From NCBI GenBank assembly GCA_020353535.1, contig CP070696.1, positions 1,551,361-1,615,360 on the forward strand: a stretch of DNA of 64,000 bases. Reading direction: 5' to 3'. Shown here in pieces: positions 33,470 through 42,550 of this stretch (position 1 is the first letter of the stretch; every line of letters starts with the position of its first letter). The stretch comes from Spirochaetaceae bacterium. Lineage in GTDB: Bacteria > Spirochaetota > Spirochaetia > SZUA-6 > DRHE01. Position numbers and translations under genes: made by a program. Under the pieces are notes generated by a model, which was not told the DNA's origin, did not search any database, and saw only the letters and a program-made list of their open reading frames with translations.

Positions 33470-34075
33470 ATGACCTGTGAGCAGTGGAGTGAGGAGTTCA
33501 AACGTTGGCTCGATCAGGACTGGACGAAGCGGATCGATCTGGAATGCCCGTCCTCTGTGCGGCAGCACGCTCAGAGCTGTCCACGCTGCGGTCCCAGGCT
33601 GCAGGCGGCCCTGCTGCTGGTTCAAGGAACGCCCCTTTACCGGCAGGCTCCTCCCGGTCTGGCAGAGCGGATCGCCGCCCGCCTGGGTAGCAGGGAATCG
33701 CTGCGTCCCAGACTCAAGCCGCTGTGGATCGGAATTCCCGCCGCTGCGGTGTTGGTCATTGCCTTGAGCATCGGCCTGATGCTGTCGCGGCCGGGAGGCG
33801 AGGCCAAGGAAACGATCGTGGTCCGTTTCGAGCTTACGGCTCCCGAAGCCAGAGAGGTAGCGGTGGTCGGAAACTGGAATCGCTGGGATCCGCAAGCCCA
33901 AAAGCTCGAAGACCGGGACGGGGATGGCGTATGGGAAATCGAAATTCCTTTGAAACGGGGCCAGGAGCACCAGTATCAGTTCCTGATCGACGGTCAGACC
34001 TGGATCCCCGATCCAGAAGCTCCCCTACAGGTCGAAGACGGCTTTGGCGGAGTCAATTCTGTCTTGCAGATCTAG
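33470..34075 (+). CDS. Candidate anti-sigma factor with periplasmic glycogen-binding-like (CBM48/AMPK) domain
   Basis: The 201-residue protein begins with a zinc-finger-like cytoplasmic segment containing HAQSCPRC (a HxxxCxxC motif of ZAS anti-sigma domains). A transmembrane helix follows (about residues 86-106, WIGIPAAAVLVIALSIGLML). The extracytoplasmic part is one immunoglobulin-like domain with VAVVGNWNRWDPQAQKL, DGVWEIEIPLKRG and YQFLIDGQTWIPD, the pattern of isoamylase early-set/AMPK glycogen-binding domains. It follows an ECF sigma gene by 46 bases. Family knowledge supports sigma sequestration; sensing of a cell-wall or storage glycan by the outer domain is inference. Confidence 0.82.
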   Translation: MTCEQWSEEFKRWLDQDWTKRIDLECPSSVRQHAQSCPRCGPRLQAALLLVQGTPLYRQAPPGLAERIAARLGSRESLRPRLKPLWIGIPAAAVLVIALSIGLMLSRPGGEAKETIVVRFELTAPEAREVAVVGNWNRWDPQAQKLEDRDGDGVWEIEIPLKRGQEHQYQFLIDGQTWIPDPEAPLQVEDGFGGVNSVLQI

Positions 34076-34096
34076 GAAACCGGAAGGAGTATAAAG

Positions 34097-34702
34097 ATGA
34101 ATCGACTGGGAATCGCTATTGCGGCGGTGCTGTTGTTGTTCGTCCTGCCGCTGTGGAGTCAACAGTCAGCCGCTGCTCCCGATTTTGTGGAAGCGCTCCA
34201 GGAGCGCCTGACCAATGAAGGCTGGAGCCGGGAGGAGATACAGGAGCTGATCGGCCAGGAAGTGGACTGGAGTCAGGCGGGATTCCGGGATGCCGCGATG
34301 GTTGCTACCTGTCTGGTCTATGCCGAGGGTGAAGAGCAGATCGGTCCCTACGGGCAGGCACAGCTAGCAGCAGCGGTGATGAGTATGGCCCGGGAGATGC
34401 GAGCTCTGGGGTTCGGAGAGCCCCAGATTATCCGCACGGCCCTGAACGGGACCCGGGAAGCTCTCGCTGAGTTGAGCAAGCTCCGGGATCGGGAACGCAG
34501 CCAGGAAGACTCGGATACCGGGGCGGGAGAGCTGATCCGCAACCTCATCCGCCAAGAGCTGCAGACCGCAATGCATCTGCAAGCTCGTCATAAGGTGCGG
34601 AGCAGAGTGCAGGAGGAGAAACACAGCCGACCCGCCGACCTATTGGTGCCGCCCGGCCCCCAGGGACCTGGCGGCCCTGGCCGGTGGGCACCTGGCCGGT
34701 GA
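34097..34702 (+). CDS. Exported hypothetical protein of the ECF locus
   Basis: A 201-residue protein with a clear signal peptide (RLGIAIAAVLLLFVLPLW, then a small-residue cleavage region near SAAA). The mature part is mostly helical and charged, and the last 25 residues are rich in Gly and Pro. I do not recognise a family. GGAG lies upstream and it starts 21 bases after the anti-sigma candidate, so it should belong to the same operon. The end of the gene runs into a triple 15-base repeat that continues past the stop. It shares helical style, but not visible sequence identity, with the next exported protein. Confidence 0.75.
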   Translation: MNRLGIAIAAVLLLFVLPLWSQQSAAAPDFVEALQERLTNEGWSREEIQELIGQEVDWSQAGFRDAAMVATCLVYAEGEEQIGPYGQAQLAAAVMSMAREMRALGFGEPQIIRTALNGTREALAELSKLRDRERSQEDSDTGAGELIRNLIRQELQTAMHLQARHKVRSRVQEEKHSRPADLLVPPGPQGPGGPGRWAPGR

Positions 34703-34720
34703 GCACCTGGCCGGTAAGCA
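34676..34720. repeat. Three tandem copies of a 15-base unit at a gene junction
   Basis: CCTGGCCGGTGGGCA, CCTGGCCGGTGAGCA and CCTGGCCGGTAAGCA follow one another at 34676-34690, 34691-34705 and 34706-34720, differing only at two positions. The array covers the stop of the upstream gene (34700-34702) and ends five bases before the ATG of the next, so copy number would alter the C-terminus or the intergenic spacing. Confidence 0.9.
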
Positions 34721-34725
34721 CACTC

Positions 34726-35418
34726 ATGAAACCTTTCCCCGCGGGTAGTGCTGGTTTCCCGCGGCCTTGGCTCATCGGTTTTCTGTGTGCTGTTCTGCTG
34801 TTGATCAGCTCCACGGTTTGCGCACAGACCGTAGAGACAACCCTGGCCCGCAGCGGCTACTCCGAGGCGCACAAAGACTCGATCATTGCTTTCTTTGCTC
34901 AGATCGAAAACGACGGGATTCCCGGAGAAATGCTCCTGCCCAAGCTTGAGGAGGGCATTGCCAAGCGCGTCCCCGCGCCGAAAGTGCTCGCTGCCTTGAA
35001 GCGTGAGTCCGAAAACCTGCAGCAGGCCCGAGAGCTGATTCTGCGTATCGAAGGTGGTGAGCGACTGCTTGCCGACCGAGCCTACTGGGCTCGAACAGCC
35101 AATCTCTTGGCCACCGATGTTTCTGCAGCGGAGATCGAGAGATTGATCGTTCTCTGCAGGACCCGAATCGAGGGCTTTCGGCCGGCCAGCTACCTGTACG
35201 TGGCCATGTTGAATTGGGGATTGTCTGGGGAGCCCGCCTTCGATCTGATCGCTACTCTCCTGGCTTCGGCGCTTCCCCCGGACAGCTACATGGGTGTCAT
35301 GGATCTGCTGGCCACCGGAAGAAGACGGAGAATCCCGCCGGAGGAGCTCATTCGGCGGATCCAGGAGCATTTGCAGCACGCAAGCACGATCAAGGAACTG
35401 GAAAAATGGATCTACTAG
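34726..35418 (+). CDS. Exported helical hypothetical protein of the ECF locus
   Basis: From the ATG at 34726 the product has 230 residues with a signal peptide (PWLIGFLCAVLLLISSTVCA, cleavage likely after VCA). The mature part is helical, with repeats of an acidic, leucine-rich pattern and no catalytic motif. No ribosome site is visible because the upstream 15-base repeats occupy that position; translation may depend on re-initiation after the upstream stop 24 bases before. A GTG at 34684, within the repeat, is an alternative start but would add residues ahead of the signal peptide. I do not recognise the family. It overlaps the following outer-membrane-type gene. Confidence 0.7.
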   Translation: MKPFPAGSAGFPRPWLIGFLCAVLLLISSTVCAQTVETTLARSGYSEAHKDSIIAFFAQIENDGIPGEMLLPKLEEGIAKRVPAPKVLAALKRESENLQQARELILRIEGGERLLADRAYWARTANLLATDVSAAEIERLIVLCRTRIEGFRPASYLYVAMLNWGLSGEPAFDLIATLLASALPPDSYMGVMDLLATGRRRRIPPEELIRRIQEHLQHASTIKELEKWIY

Positions 35419-36413
35419 AGAAAATGTCATCTTTTGGCAGGAAGTGGTTCGCCAGGATCTTTCCCCTGGTCCTTGTGTTGACAGGATCGTTTCCGGTCCA
35501 TGGATATGCCCCGACCGTGCTTCTCGGTTTGTACGGACTGGAACAGATTGCTCAGGATCAGGGTGGCCAGCCGGCTGTCCGGGCCAGCGGATTGGTATCC
35601 TGGCGCACCCTGATGGCTGAAAATGCCTCCCTCGCTCTGTACGCCCGCAGCCTCGTGGACCGCAGCCTGCTCGAGAGTGGACAGTTCTACGATTCCCACA
35701 CCCTCTCCATCGATACCCTGATTCGGGGCGAGGCGGGGCGCATCTTTCTGGAAGGAGGTCTCAACGGCTCGTGGATCGGGACCTTCGAAGGCCAGGCTCC
35801 CTACTTCCGTCCGGATTGGCGGGTCGGCTATGAGCGTGACCGGGACCACGTCCTGACCTCGTTCGCCTATTCAGGATACTACCTCTCCCAGCCTGGCGAC
35901 AGTGAGGATGCCCTCTTCCAGGGTCTGACCCTGGGATTGGCTGTCGATCCATCCATACGCCTGCGCTACGGCCTGGAGATTCTCGGCGGCTGGGAGCTCT
36001 GGACCGAGGAGAGTCGGAACGACCTTCTGGGATCGGTGAACGCCTCGGTAGGCGGCTTGATCGGTTATTTCGTAGACTGGCGGATCGCCGCTCAGGGCGG
36101 CCTGCGATGGTCTGAAGCGAGCGAGGAGAGCAACCTGTATTTATCCCTCGACAGCGATTGGGCCTGGAGCCCCCACCGGCAGGTATCTCTGGAATTGGGG
36201 ATCTTTACCAGGGAAGAGATATACCTCTGGACGGGTACTATTCCCGCTGTTCCTACAATATTTTCCGCAGGAGTGAATTTTAGGGGCGATTGGACGCCCA
36301 ACGACAGGCTGTACCTTGTGACGGAGCTCTCCGCTTCCCGCAAGTTCGCAGACGATCCGGCGGATAGCTGGTGGAGCATGCTCGCGCAGGCCGGGATAGA
36401 GTTTCGTTTTTGA
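35406..36413 (+). CDS. Predicted outer-membrane beta-barrel protein
   Basis: The 335-residue product has a basic N-terminus and a hydrophobic signal segment (WFARIFPLVLVLTGSFPVHG). The rest alternates polar and aromatic residues in strands of about ten, for example LYLSLDSDWAWSPHRQVSL, LYLVTELSAS and LAQAGIEFRF. The terminal Phe is the usual signal for insertion by the Bam machinery. This pattern implies an outer membrane. No specific family is recognised. The ATG at 35406 overlaps the previous gene by 13 bases; an ATG at 35424 is also possible. It is the last gene of the ECF locus, meeting the MATE gene tail to tail one base away. Confidence 0.78.
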   Translation: MDLLEKMSSFGRKWFARIFPLVLVLTGSFPVHGYAPTVLLGLYGLEQIAQDQGGQPAVRASGLVSWRTLMAENASLALYARSLVDRSLLESGQFYDSHTLSIDTLIRGEAGRIFLEGGLNGSWIGTFEGQAPYFRPDWRVGYERDRDHVLTSFAYSGYYLSQPGDSEDALFQGLTLGLAVDPSIRLRYGLEILGGWELWTEESRNDLLGSVNASVGGLIGYFVDWRIAAQGGLRWSEASEESNLYLSLDSDWAWSPHRQVSLELGIFTREEIYLWTGTIPAVPTIFSAGVNFRGDWTPNDRLYLVTELSASRKFADDPADSWWSMLAQAGIEFRF

Positions 36414-36414
36414 T

Positions 36415-37773
36415 TCAGGATTTGATGAGCTCGATCTGTCGCCATTTGCCGCTGCGGAAGCGCATGAACATCACCAGACCCAGCCCGATAACAAAGGCGA
36501 TGAAAACGAGCCAAACCGTGACCGGATCCGCCTGGATAGAGCGGATCAAGAAAATAGCGATCCCAGAGAATACCCAGTGCAATCCAATCGAGGTCCTCAT
36601 GACCCAGCGAGTATCGCCTGCGCCACGGAGTGCTCCCGTGAATACCAGCTGCGCCGAATCCGCCAAGGTGTAGACAGCGGCCAGCCTGAGCATGACGATG
36701 GCAAGAGAGGCGATCTGGGCTGCGTTCGCACCGAAACCGGAGGAGAAGGCTCCCACCAGATAGCGGGTTGCGAAAACGAAAAGCAGCACCATCGCACCGG
36801 AATACACCCAGGCGACGCGAAGGGCGACGTAGGTGGAGCGCCTCGCTTCCTCCCGATCCCCGGCTCCGATGTTCTGACCCACCAGCGCCGTGGTGGCGTG
36901 GCTCATGCCCAGCATAGGGATGAAAGCCACAATGTCCCAATTGAAAGTGATGGTGACCGCCGCTGCGACCACAGTCCCATAGGAGTGCATGAACTGTACG
37001 AAGAGGTTGAAGGCGGTCACGCTCAGGAACATCTCGAAACCCGCGGGCACTCCGAAGCGAAGCAGTTTCCCCATGATCTGCGGCCTGAACTTGAGAGATC
37101 TGTTGGTATTGAACTGGCTGCGATTCGCTCCGCGGAGGTAGAACAGGAGAAGGATGACGAAGATTGTTGCGTTTCCGGCAATCGTACCGATGGCCGCCCC
37201 TTGCAGTCCCAGTGCGGGGAATCCGAACTTTCCGAAGATCAGCACGTAATTGGCCGGGATGTTGACGATCATGCCCACGATGTTTGCCAGCATTACGACC
37301 GTGGTGCGGCCGATGCCGAGAAAGAATCCGGCCAGGGCATAGCGGAGTATCAGAAAGACAGATCCGAAAATCAAGGTTTGGAAGTACAGATACCCCAGCT
37401 CGATCTGCTGCGGCTGGTGGCCGGCCAATACGAAGAAATAGCGCACCAGCGGGGAAAGGCCGAGAAGCAGGGGATAACAAACCAGGGCTACGAGGATCGA
37501 TTGAAAGGTAGCTTCCCCACATTGTTCGTATCGTTTGGCACCGTAGTATTGGGCCACGATCGCAGTGACGTACCCTACGGTTCCCACGAAGAAAGAGCTC
37601 AGCATGAACATGGTCAGGCCGCCTGCCATCGATGCCGCCAGGTGGAGTTCTCCCACTCTAGAGAGAAAAACGCGATCGACGAACATCATGATCGAATCCG
37701 AGGCCTGGGAAACCACCATGGGTAGAGCAATGGAGAGAAGTCGCTGTAGTGTGGTTCTGTTTATATTGGACAT
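36415..37773 (-). CDS. MATE-family multidrug/metabolite exporter
   Basis: The 452-residue protein has twelve hydrophobic helices in two similar halves, beginning IALPMVVSQASDSIMMFVDR, a typical MATE opening. Further conserved parts are YYGAKRYEQCGEATFQS, GAAIGTIAGNATIF and ALVGQNIGAGDREEARRSTY in the second half. MATE proteins export drugs, dyes or other organic compounds with Na+ or H+. The start is the ATG at 37773; a TTG at 37785 is less likely. The gene appears to be alone, with about 120 bases of upstream sequence in which I see no strong promoter. Confidence 0.93.
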   Translation of the reverse strand: MSNINRTTLQRLLSIALPMVVSQASDSIMMFVDRVFLSRVGELHLAASMAGGLTMFMLSSFFVGTVGYVTAIVAQYYGAKRYEQCGEATFQSILVALVCYPLLLGLSPLVRYFFVLAGHQPQQIELGYLYFQTLIFGSVFLILRYALAGFFLGIGRTTVVMLANIVGMIVNIPANYVLIFGKFGFPALGLQGAAIGTIAGNATIFVILLLFYLRGANRSQFNTNRSLKFRPQIMGKLLRFGVPAGFEMFLSVTAFNLFVQFMHSYGTVVAAAVTITFNWDIVAFIPMLGMSHATTALVGQNIGAGDREEARRSTYVALRVAWVYSGAMVLLFVFATRYLVGAFSSGFGANAAQIASLAIVMLRLAAVYTLADSAQLVFTGALRGAGDTRWVMRTSIGLHWVFSGIAIFLIRSIQADPVTVWLVFIAFVIGLGLVMFMRFRSGKWRQIELIKS

Positions 37774-37894
37774 GGGGCGGAGCAAACTATACTGGTTTTT
37801 CAGCTGAAAGGCGAGAGTTTATCCTCAAAAAAAGAGAGGTTACTCGGTAGAGCAGTCCGTGTTTATGCGGTCCTATAGCCGCTGGGGGGGCTCC

Positions 37895-38092
37895 TCAAGT
37901 CTCGTAGGCGATTACCCGGATGATGCCGATGGTAGCTCCGGAATCGTCGCTGGTACAGGTGTCGCTTACGGACACGACCTTGCGGATCTTATTTTCCCCA
38001 AGAAACACATTGACCTGATCGTCGAGTGTTTCCAGCTCTCGCATGGTATGAAACGGCTTAAGCTCGGAGGTGAATGTTTTGACTTTCATCAT
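37895..38092 (-). CDS. Small conserved-looking hypothetical protein
   Basis: A 65-residue protein starting at ATG 38092 with AGGAG seven bases ahead. It is predicted soluble, with a helix followed by beta strands (KIRKVVSVSDTCTSD and GATIGIIRVIAYE). The ending resembles that of small single-domain proteins found near stress genes, but I cannot name the family. It follows the ABC1-type kinase gene by 48 bases on the same strand, so the two may be co-transcribed. The good ribosome site and fitting length make it more than a chance ORF. Confidence 0.6.
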   Translation of the reverse strand: MMKVKTFTSELKPFHTMRELETLDDQVNVFLGENKIRKVVSVSDTCTSDDSGATIGIIRVIAYET

Positions 38093-38140
38093 TGTTCTTC
38101 TCCTGATTTTGATCTATCGTGTGCGTTTGCCGCCGCCTCT

Positions 38141-39817
38141 TTACAGCCTGCCGGAACGAAGGATACCGATCAGGAACCAAATGCCCAGAATACCGGCGGC
38201 GGCAAATCCCGCCAGACCGAGGATCGGCAATCCGAGCAACCTTGGGCCGGTGGTCAAGCGCATAAAGAAGGAGGAAGCCACCAACAGACCGGAGATGACC
38301 ACAGAAAAAGACAGGCGGTTCACGGATCTGTCGATCTCCCGGACACGGGGGTCCAGATCTTCGAGATCCAGGCTGAGTTTGAGCTTTCCCGTACGGGCCT
38401 TCTTGAGAAGCTCATGGACGTCGTAGGGAAGCGATCGCAGAAGCTTGGCCGTATCTTCGAGCAGCTCGAAGATCTTTTCCGGGTCTAGCCAATCCTTGAC
38501 TCGGCTCACCCGTACCTTCTCAATAAAAGGTTTGGCCACCTCGATGACGTCGAACTTTGGATCCAGGCGCTGACCAAGGCTCTCCACGGTGACCACTACT
38601 TTTAGGGTTAAAGCCAGATCCACCGGCAGGGCGATGCGGTAGCGGCGGATTATGGCGTTCAAGTCCTGCAGCATCCTGGAGATGGAGAGATGCGCTACGG
38701 GAATGTGGTGGTAGTAGTTGATCAGTCGGGACAGATCATAGCTCAATTCTGTTCTTTTTGCTGTTTCATCGAGCAGTTCCAGGCTGTAGAACACCCGCAT
38801 CAGCTTGTCCGGATCTCTGTTGACGAAGGCCATCAGCATGTTTACCAGCGCCTGCTTCATCTCTTCGTCGAGGGTGCCGACCATCCCGAAGTCCAGAGGT
38901 ACGAGCACTCCGTCTTTGCGAACAATGAAGTTGGCCGGATGGGGATCCGCATTGTACACGCCGTGCTCGAACACCTGGGTCAAAACATAACCGGCACCGA
39001 TTTCGGCGATCCTCCTGGTATCGATCGCCGTAATTGCCGCGTCATCGGACAGCCGAATCCCTTCGATATATTCCATGACCAGAATCCGCTCGGAGCTGAG
39101 GTTCCAGTGTACCTTCGGGATGTAGATCCCCGAGTTGTGCTCAAAGTTGTTCCGGACCAGGTCCATGGTTCTGCCCTCATAGTTGAAATCCAATTCAAGG
39201 GTCAGCACCTTGGCGAAATGATCGATCAGTTGGGCAGGCTTGTAAACACGGGCTTTTGGCAGATAACGCTCGATCAGGACGGCCAGATCGGATAGCAGTG
39301 ACAAATCCGAGCGGATAAGATCCTTGATCCCGGGACGCTGTATCTTCAGGACTACCTCCTGCCCATCGAGGGTGACTGCCCGATGTACCTGCGCAATAGA
39401 GGCGGAGGCCAGAGGCTCTGTATCTATGCTCCCGAAAGTCCCCCGCCACTGTGATCCCCATTGCTCTTGCAGGATCGGCTCTATTTTTGAGAATGCGAGA
39501 GGTGCTGCGGCGTATTGCAGCTTTCTCAGCTCCGCTGTTATCTCCTCTGGAAGCAGATCGGAGCGGAGGCTGAGCAGTTGGCCCAGCTTGATGAAGGTCG
39601 GTCCCAGATCTTCGAACAGGAGCCGTAAGCGAGCGCTGAAGGGCAAACGCCGGATGCGACGCCCTTTGGCGATCTCCGTTACCCTGGAGCTCAACAGGCG
39701 ACGTCTTCGGAATCCCAGGGCTTCTGTTAGTTCGTTGAATCCGTAAAAAACGAGGCGTGTGAGGATTTGCCGGGTACGGGCGATCTTGTGGATGCGGTGG
39801 CGGGGATTAAGCAGCAT
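38141..39817 (-). CDS. UbiB/ABC1/AarF-family atypical kinase
   Basis: About 558 residues from ATG 39817 (a TTG at 39856 would add 13). The ABC1 signature is complete: FIKLGQLLSLRSDLLPEEI (KxGQ motif), LASASIAQVHRA (Ala-rich loop), EYIEGIRL, YNADPHPANF and LDFGMVG. Two C-terminal hydrophobic helices (SFSVVISGLLVASSFFM and ILGLAGFAAAGILGIWFLIG) anchor it in the membrane. UbiB-type proteins are ATPases linked to isoprenoid lipid metabolism such as quinone synthesis. No quinone genes are near. It lies directly after the RND exporter (48 bases), so both may handle membrane lipids, which is inference. Confidence 0.93.
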   Translation of the reverse strand: MLLNPRHRIHKIARTRQILTRLVFYGFNELTEALGFRRRRLLSSRVTEIAKGRRIRRLPFSARLRLLFEDLGPTFIKLGQLLSLRSDLLPEEITAELRKLQYAAAPLAFSKIEPILQEQWGSQWRGTFGSIDTEPLASASIAQVHRAVTLDGQEVVLKIQRPGIKDLIRSDLSLLSDLAVLIERYLPKARVYKPAQLIDHFAKVLTLELDFNYEGRTMDLVRNNFEHNSGIYIPKVHWNLSSERILVMEYIEGIRLSDDAAITAIDTRRIAEIGAGYVLTQVFEHGVYNADPHPANFIVRKDGVLVPLDFGMVGTLDEEMKQALVNMLMAFVNRDPDKLMRVFYSLELLDETAKRTELSYDLSRLINYYHHIPVAHLSISRMLQDLNAIIRRYRIALPVDLALTLKVVVTVESLGQRLDPKFDVIEVAKPFIEKVRVSRVKDWLDPEKIFELLEDTAKLLRSLPYDVHELLKKARTGKLKLSLDLEDLDPRVREIDRSVNRLSFSVVISGLLVASSFFMRLTTGPRLLGLPILGLAGFAAAGILGIWFLIGILRSGRL

Positions 39818-39865
39818 CTTGCCCGCATTGTACAACGGGCCCTGCCTTCGCGACAACTCGGCAGT

Positions 39866-42022
39866 TCATTTCGACCCTTTCCAGATCCCTTCTGCGTAGA
39901 AAACCGGCACCAGCGTCAGGGTGGCCAGAGCGCTCAATATCATTGCGAAACCCAGCACTACGGCCACCTGCAGATGCACCCGCAGCGGGCTGAAGACCAA
40001 AGGAAACAGGCTGCATACAATTGCCAGGGCATTGGTGACGATCGGTATGCCGGAAAATCTCAAAGCTTCGGTAGTGTAGTACTTCCTTCCCGTCCTCTTA
40101 TAGTAGCGAGCCAGGAACAAGAAATGGATGACGTAGTCGATCCCCACGCCGATGCTGACGGCGGTTATCGTAACCGTCATCATGTTCAAGTTGTACCCCG
40201 AGGATCGCAGCAATCCGTAGATGCCTGCCACGGATACGACGATGGGGATCAAGGAGGCTACGGTAAAGGACAGCCGACGGAAAACGATCAGTAGCACGAC
40301 GATCATACCCACAATGGTGATAGTCAGGGTCACCCACTGGGTTTCACCCACGAGCTGGTTCAGCCTCGAGTAGAGAATCGGCGTGCCGGTTACTGTACGG
40401 ATTGCCTCATTGTCGGAGGCGAAGGAGAATACGTTGTTCGTCGCATCCAAATCCCACTCTTCAGTTGTACAGTAGAAGATAATCCCATCATCGGTGATGA
40501 AGTTCTCCGTGGAGTCGATCATGTTGAGAATCAATTTGGACATCCTGGACGGTGGGAATTCGGCACTTCCCGTTCGCAGCTGGTACACGCCTTTGAGGAT
40601 ATCCACGACTGAAAAAACGGTGAGGACTTTAGGCAGTCCCTCCATGCGACGCTCCAGTTCGTAGATGCTGCGGACGTATTCCGGATCGGAGAGCTCTCCG
40701 TTCAGGCGGAACTCACCGATCAAATACTGGCTGGAGCCCATCTTCCGCTCTACGAATTCAATATTCTGTCTGACCGGAGAGTTTCTCTTGAGATAGTGGA
40801 GAGGATTCGTATACACCGAGAGAAACGGAACCGAGGCGAATCCCCAGAGCAGCACCATGGTAAACAGTGCGATGGGAATGTACGGCCTGCGATGGAAAGG
40901 CTGGAGGAGTCTGAGGATCCTGGCCCCGATCTTATGCGGTCTGTGCCTTACCGGCAGCTTCAGCAATGTCAGCAGAGCCGGAAGAAAGAAGAAGGTGATC
41001 AGGCTGGCGAATCCCACGCCGATCGACGAGAGGATACCCAGCTGTCTTGCCGGCAGCATTCGTGAGGAGACCAACGAGATGAAGCCGATGATCGTGGTCA
41101 CGGCGGTCAGCAATATGGGAATGCCTACCTGTTCCATGGTCTTTTGAATGACCGTGCCGTGGTCGCTGTACCTTTCCCGGTTTTCCAGATAGTGAACCAC
41201 GAAGTGCAGGCCGTAGGCGGATCCCAGGCCCACGACAAAGATAGGTGTGATCACCGTAACCACATTCAAGGGCCGACCGATCCAGAACACGGTACCCAGT
41301 AGCCACAGTGCGCCTACGGTGGCGGGAAGGAGTGTGATGATCGTATAGCGCACGCTCTTGATGTTCAAAGAGAAAACTGCAAAGAGGATGATAATTGCAA
41401 TCGGTGAAAGAATGGCCACGATGTTTCTCTGGGACTTCCAGAGTGTTTCAAAGATGATCTGGCTGCCGGCGAAACGCACGTCCAATCCTGAAGGCTGTTC
41501 TATCGAACGAAGCTCTCTAAGTACGCGAAACGGATCAGCCTCACCAGCGATCCTGAGCTGAAAGGCTCCGGTCGTCAGGTCCTCCGAGAGCAGCGCCCCC
41601 AGCATGGTCTGGCGCGACTCCAGCACAGGTGCCACGGCTTGGTATGACTCGGAAAGCAGCTTCTGTGATGTTGGTACCAGCCTGGAGCTGCCGGGAAGGA
41701 AGGGAGGAATGAAACAGAGAGCACTGGAGATCCCCTCCACATCCCTGAGCTTCTCGTAGTAGGACCAAACCTGGGTGAGAGTCTGTTCTGCGGTGATCCT
41801 GCCCTCCGCGCTGACAATCACCTGGATCAGGTCGGTGCCGCCGTATTTATCTTTCAGCTCGAAAAAGGACTCTGAATAACTTTCCCCGATTCGAAAAAAC
41901 GAATACACCGATGGATCAAACTCAGCTTTACGCAGAGAGACGATTGCGAGAAGTGTCAATAGGAGCACGGCGATAACCACCCACCGCGCCTTGGCCACGA
42001 TGAATTTTGAGATTCCTGTCAT
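39866..42022 (-). CDS. RND/MMPL-family exporter
   Basis: The 718-residue protein has the RND layout: helix 1 (WVVIAVLLLTLLAIVSL), a large periplasmic loop, helices 2-6 (including VNVVTVITPIFVVGLGSAYG and SIGVGFASLITFFFLPALLTLL), helix 7, a second loop and helices 8-12 (SVGIGIDYVIHFLFLARYYK). MMPL members usually move lipids or hydrophobic compounds. It starts at ATG 42022. Upstream in-frame sequence to 42214 overlaps the divergent AhpD-like gene and codes for nothing family-like, so I rejected that extension. No membrane fusion partner is adjacent. Confidence 0.92.
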   Translation of the reverse strand: MTGISKFIVAKARWVVIAVLLLTLLAIVSLRKAEFDPSVYSFFRIGESYSESFFELKDKYGGTDLIQVIVSAEGRITAEQTLTQVWSYYEKLRDVEGISSALCFIPPFLPGSSRLVPTSQKLLSESYQAVAPVLESRQTMLGALLSEDLTTGAFQLRIAGEADPFRVLRELRSIEQPSGLDVRFAGSQIIFETLWKSQRNIVAILSPIAIIILFAVFSLNIKSVRYTIITLLPATVGALWLLGTVFWIGRPLNVVTVITPIFVVGLGSAYGLHFVVHYLENRERYSDHGTVIQKTMEQVGIPILLTAVTTIIGFISLVSSRMLPARQLGILSSIGVGFASLITFFFLPALLTLLKLPVRHRPHKIGARILRLLQPFHRRPYIPIALFTMVLLWGFASVPFLSVYTNPLHYLKRNSPVRQNIEFVERKMGSSQYLIGEFRLNGELSDPEYVRSIYELERRMEGLPKVLTVFSVVDILKGVYQLRTGSAEFPPSRMSKLILNMIDSTENFITDDGIIFYCTTEEWDLDATNNVFSFASDNEAIRTVTGTPILYSRLNQLVGETQWVTLTITIVGMIVVLLIVFRRLSFTVASLIPIVVSVAGIYGLLRSSGYNLNMMTVTITAVSIGVGIDYVIHFLFLARYYKRTGRKYYTTEALRFSGIPIVTNALAIVCSLFPLVFSPLRVHLQVAVVLGFAMILSALATLTLVPVFYAEGIWKGSK

Positions 42023-42154
42023 GGTTTCGAGGCTTACGCATCCAGATTCTACAGTTTTTGCGCGAAAAATCAACCGCAAAAATGCGTGGCAGCCTTGTTG
42101 CAAGGGTGGTAGTATTCGCTGTATCCCTGCTCGTACCTGGAAGGAGATGAAAAC

Positions 42155-42514
42155 ATGGTTCAAAAGGACCGGGAAAAAATCGAGAATATCGTTCGGGACC
42201 GACGCTGGGCACACGATAAGCTCACGGATTCAGGATCCGGTGTTTACCAGGCTTTTCTGAAGATGGAAGCAGCCGCCTATTCCGGCAAGGCCCTCTCGAA
42301 GATGACCAAAGAGCTGATCGCCATAGGCATATCCCTGGTTCTCAACTGTGAATCCTGTCTGGAATGGCACATTCACCAGGCTCTGGGTTCGGGTGCCAGC
42401 AAAGATGAGATTCTGGAAGCCATCGAGGTGGGAATCGAGATGGGGGGAGGGCCGGCTACGGTCTCGAGTCGTTTCGCCTTGAAGGTACTGGAATACTATT
42501 CGGAATCGAAATGA
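42155..42514 (+). CDS. Carboxymuconolactone decarboxylase/AhpD-like protein
   Basis: A 119-residue helical protein of the CMD family with the redox and proton-relay motif CESCLEWHI near residue 68 (CxxC followed by His four residues later) as in AhpD. Family members either reduce peroxiredoxin through the CxxC or act as decarboxylases; with a CxxC the first is more likely. AAGGAG stands nine bases before the ATG. It is divergent from the RND exporter and convergent with the saccharopine-dehydrogenase-like gene, so it is probably a single-gene unit for oxygen or peroxide defence. Confidence 0.92.
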   Translation: MVQKDREKIENIVRDRRWAHDKLTDSGSGVYQAFLKMEAAAYSGKALSKMTKELIAIGISLVLNCESCLEWHIHQALGSGASKDEILEAIEVGIEMGGGPATVSSRFALKVLEYYSESK

Positions 42515-42550
42515 TGCGTTTTAACAGAGCGCACCCCGAAGGTATGCTGC

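Noticed and set aside
35214..35405. Longer form of the barrel protein from 35214
   Set aside because: It would overlap the preceding exported protein by more than 200 bases in another frame and would bury the signal peptide.
42023..42214. N-terminal extension of the RND exporter to 42214
   Set aside because: It overlaps the divergent AhpD-like gene head to head and codes for no family sequence; the first RND helix starts just after ATG 42022.
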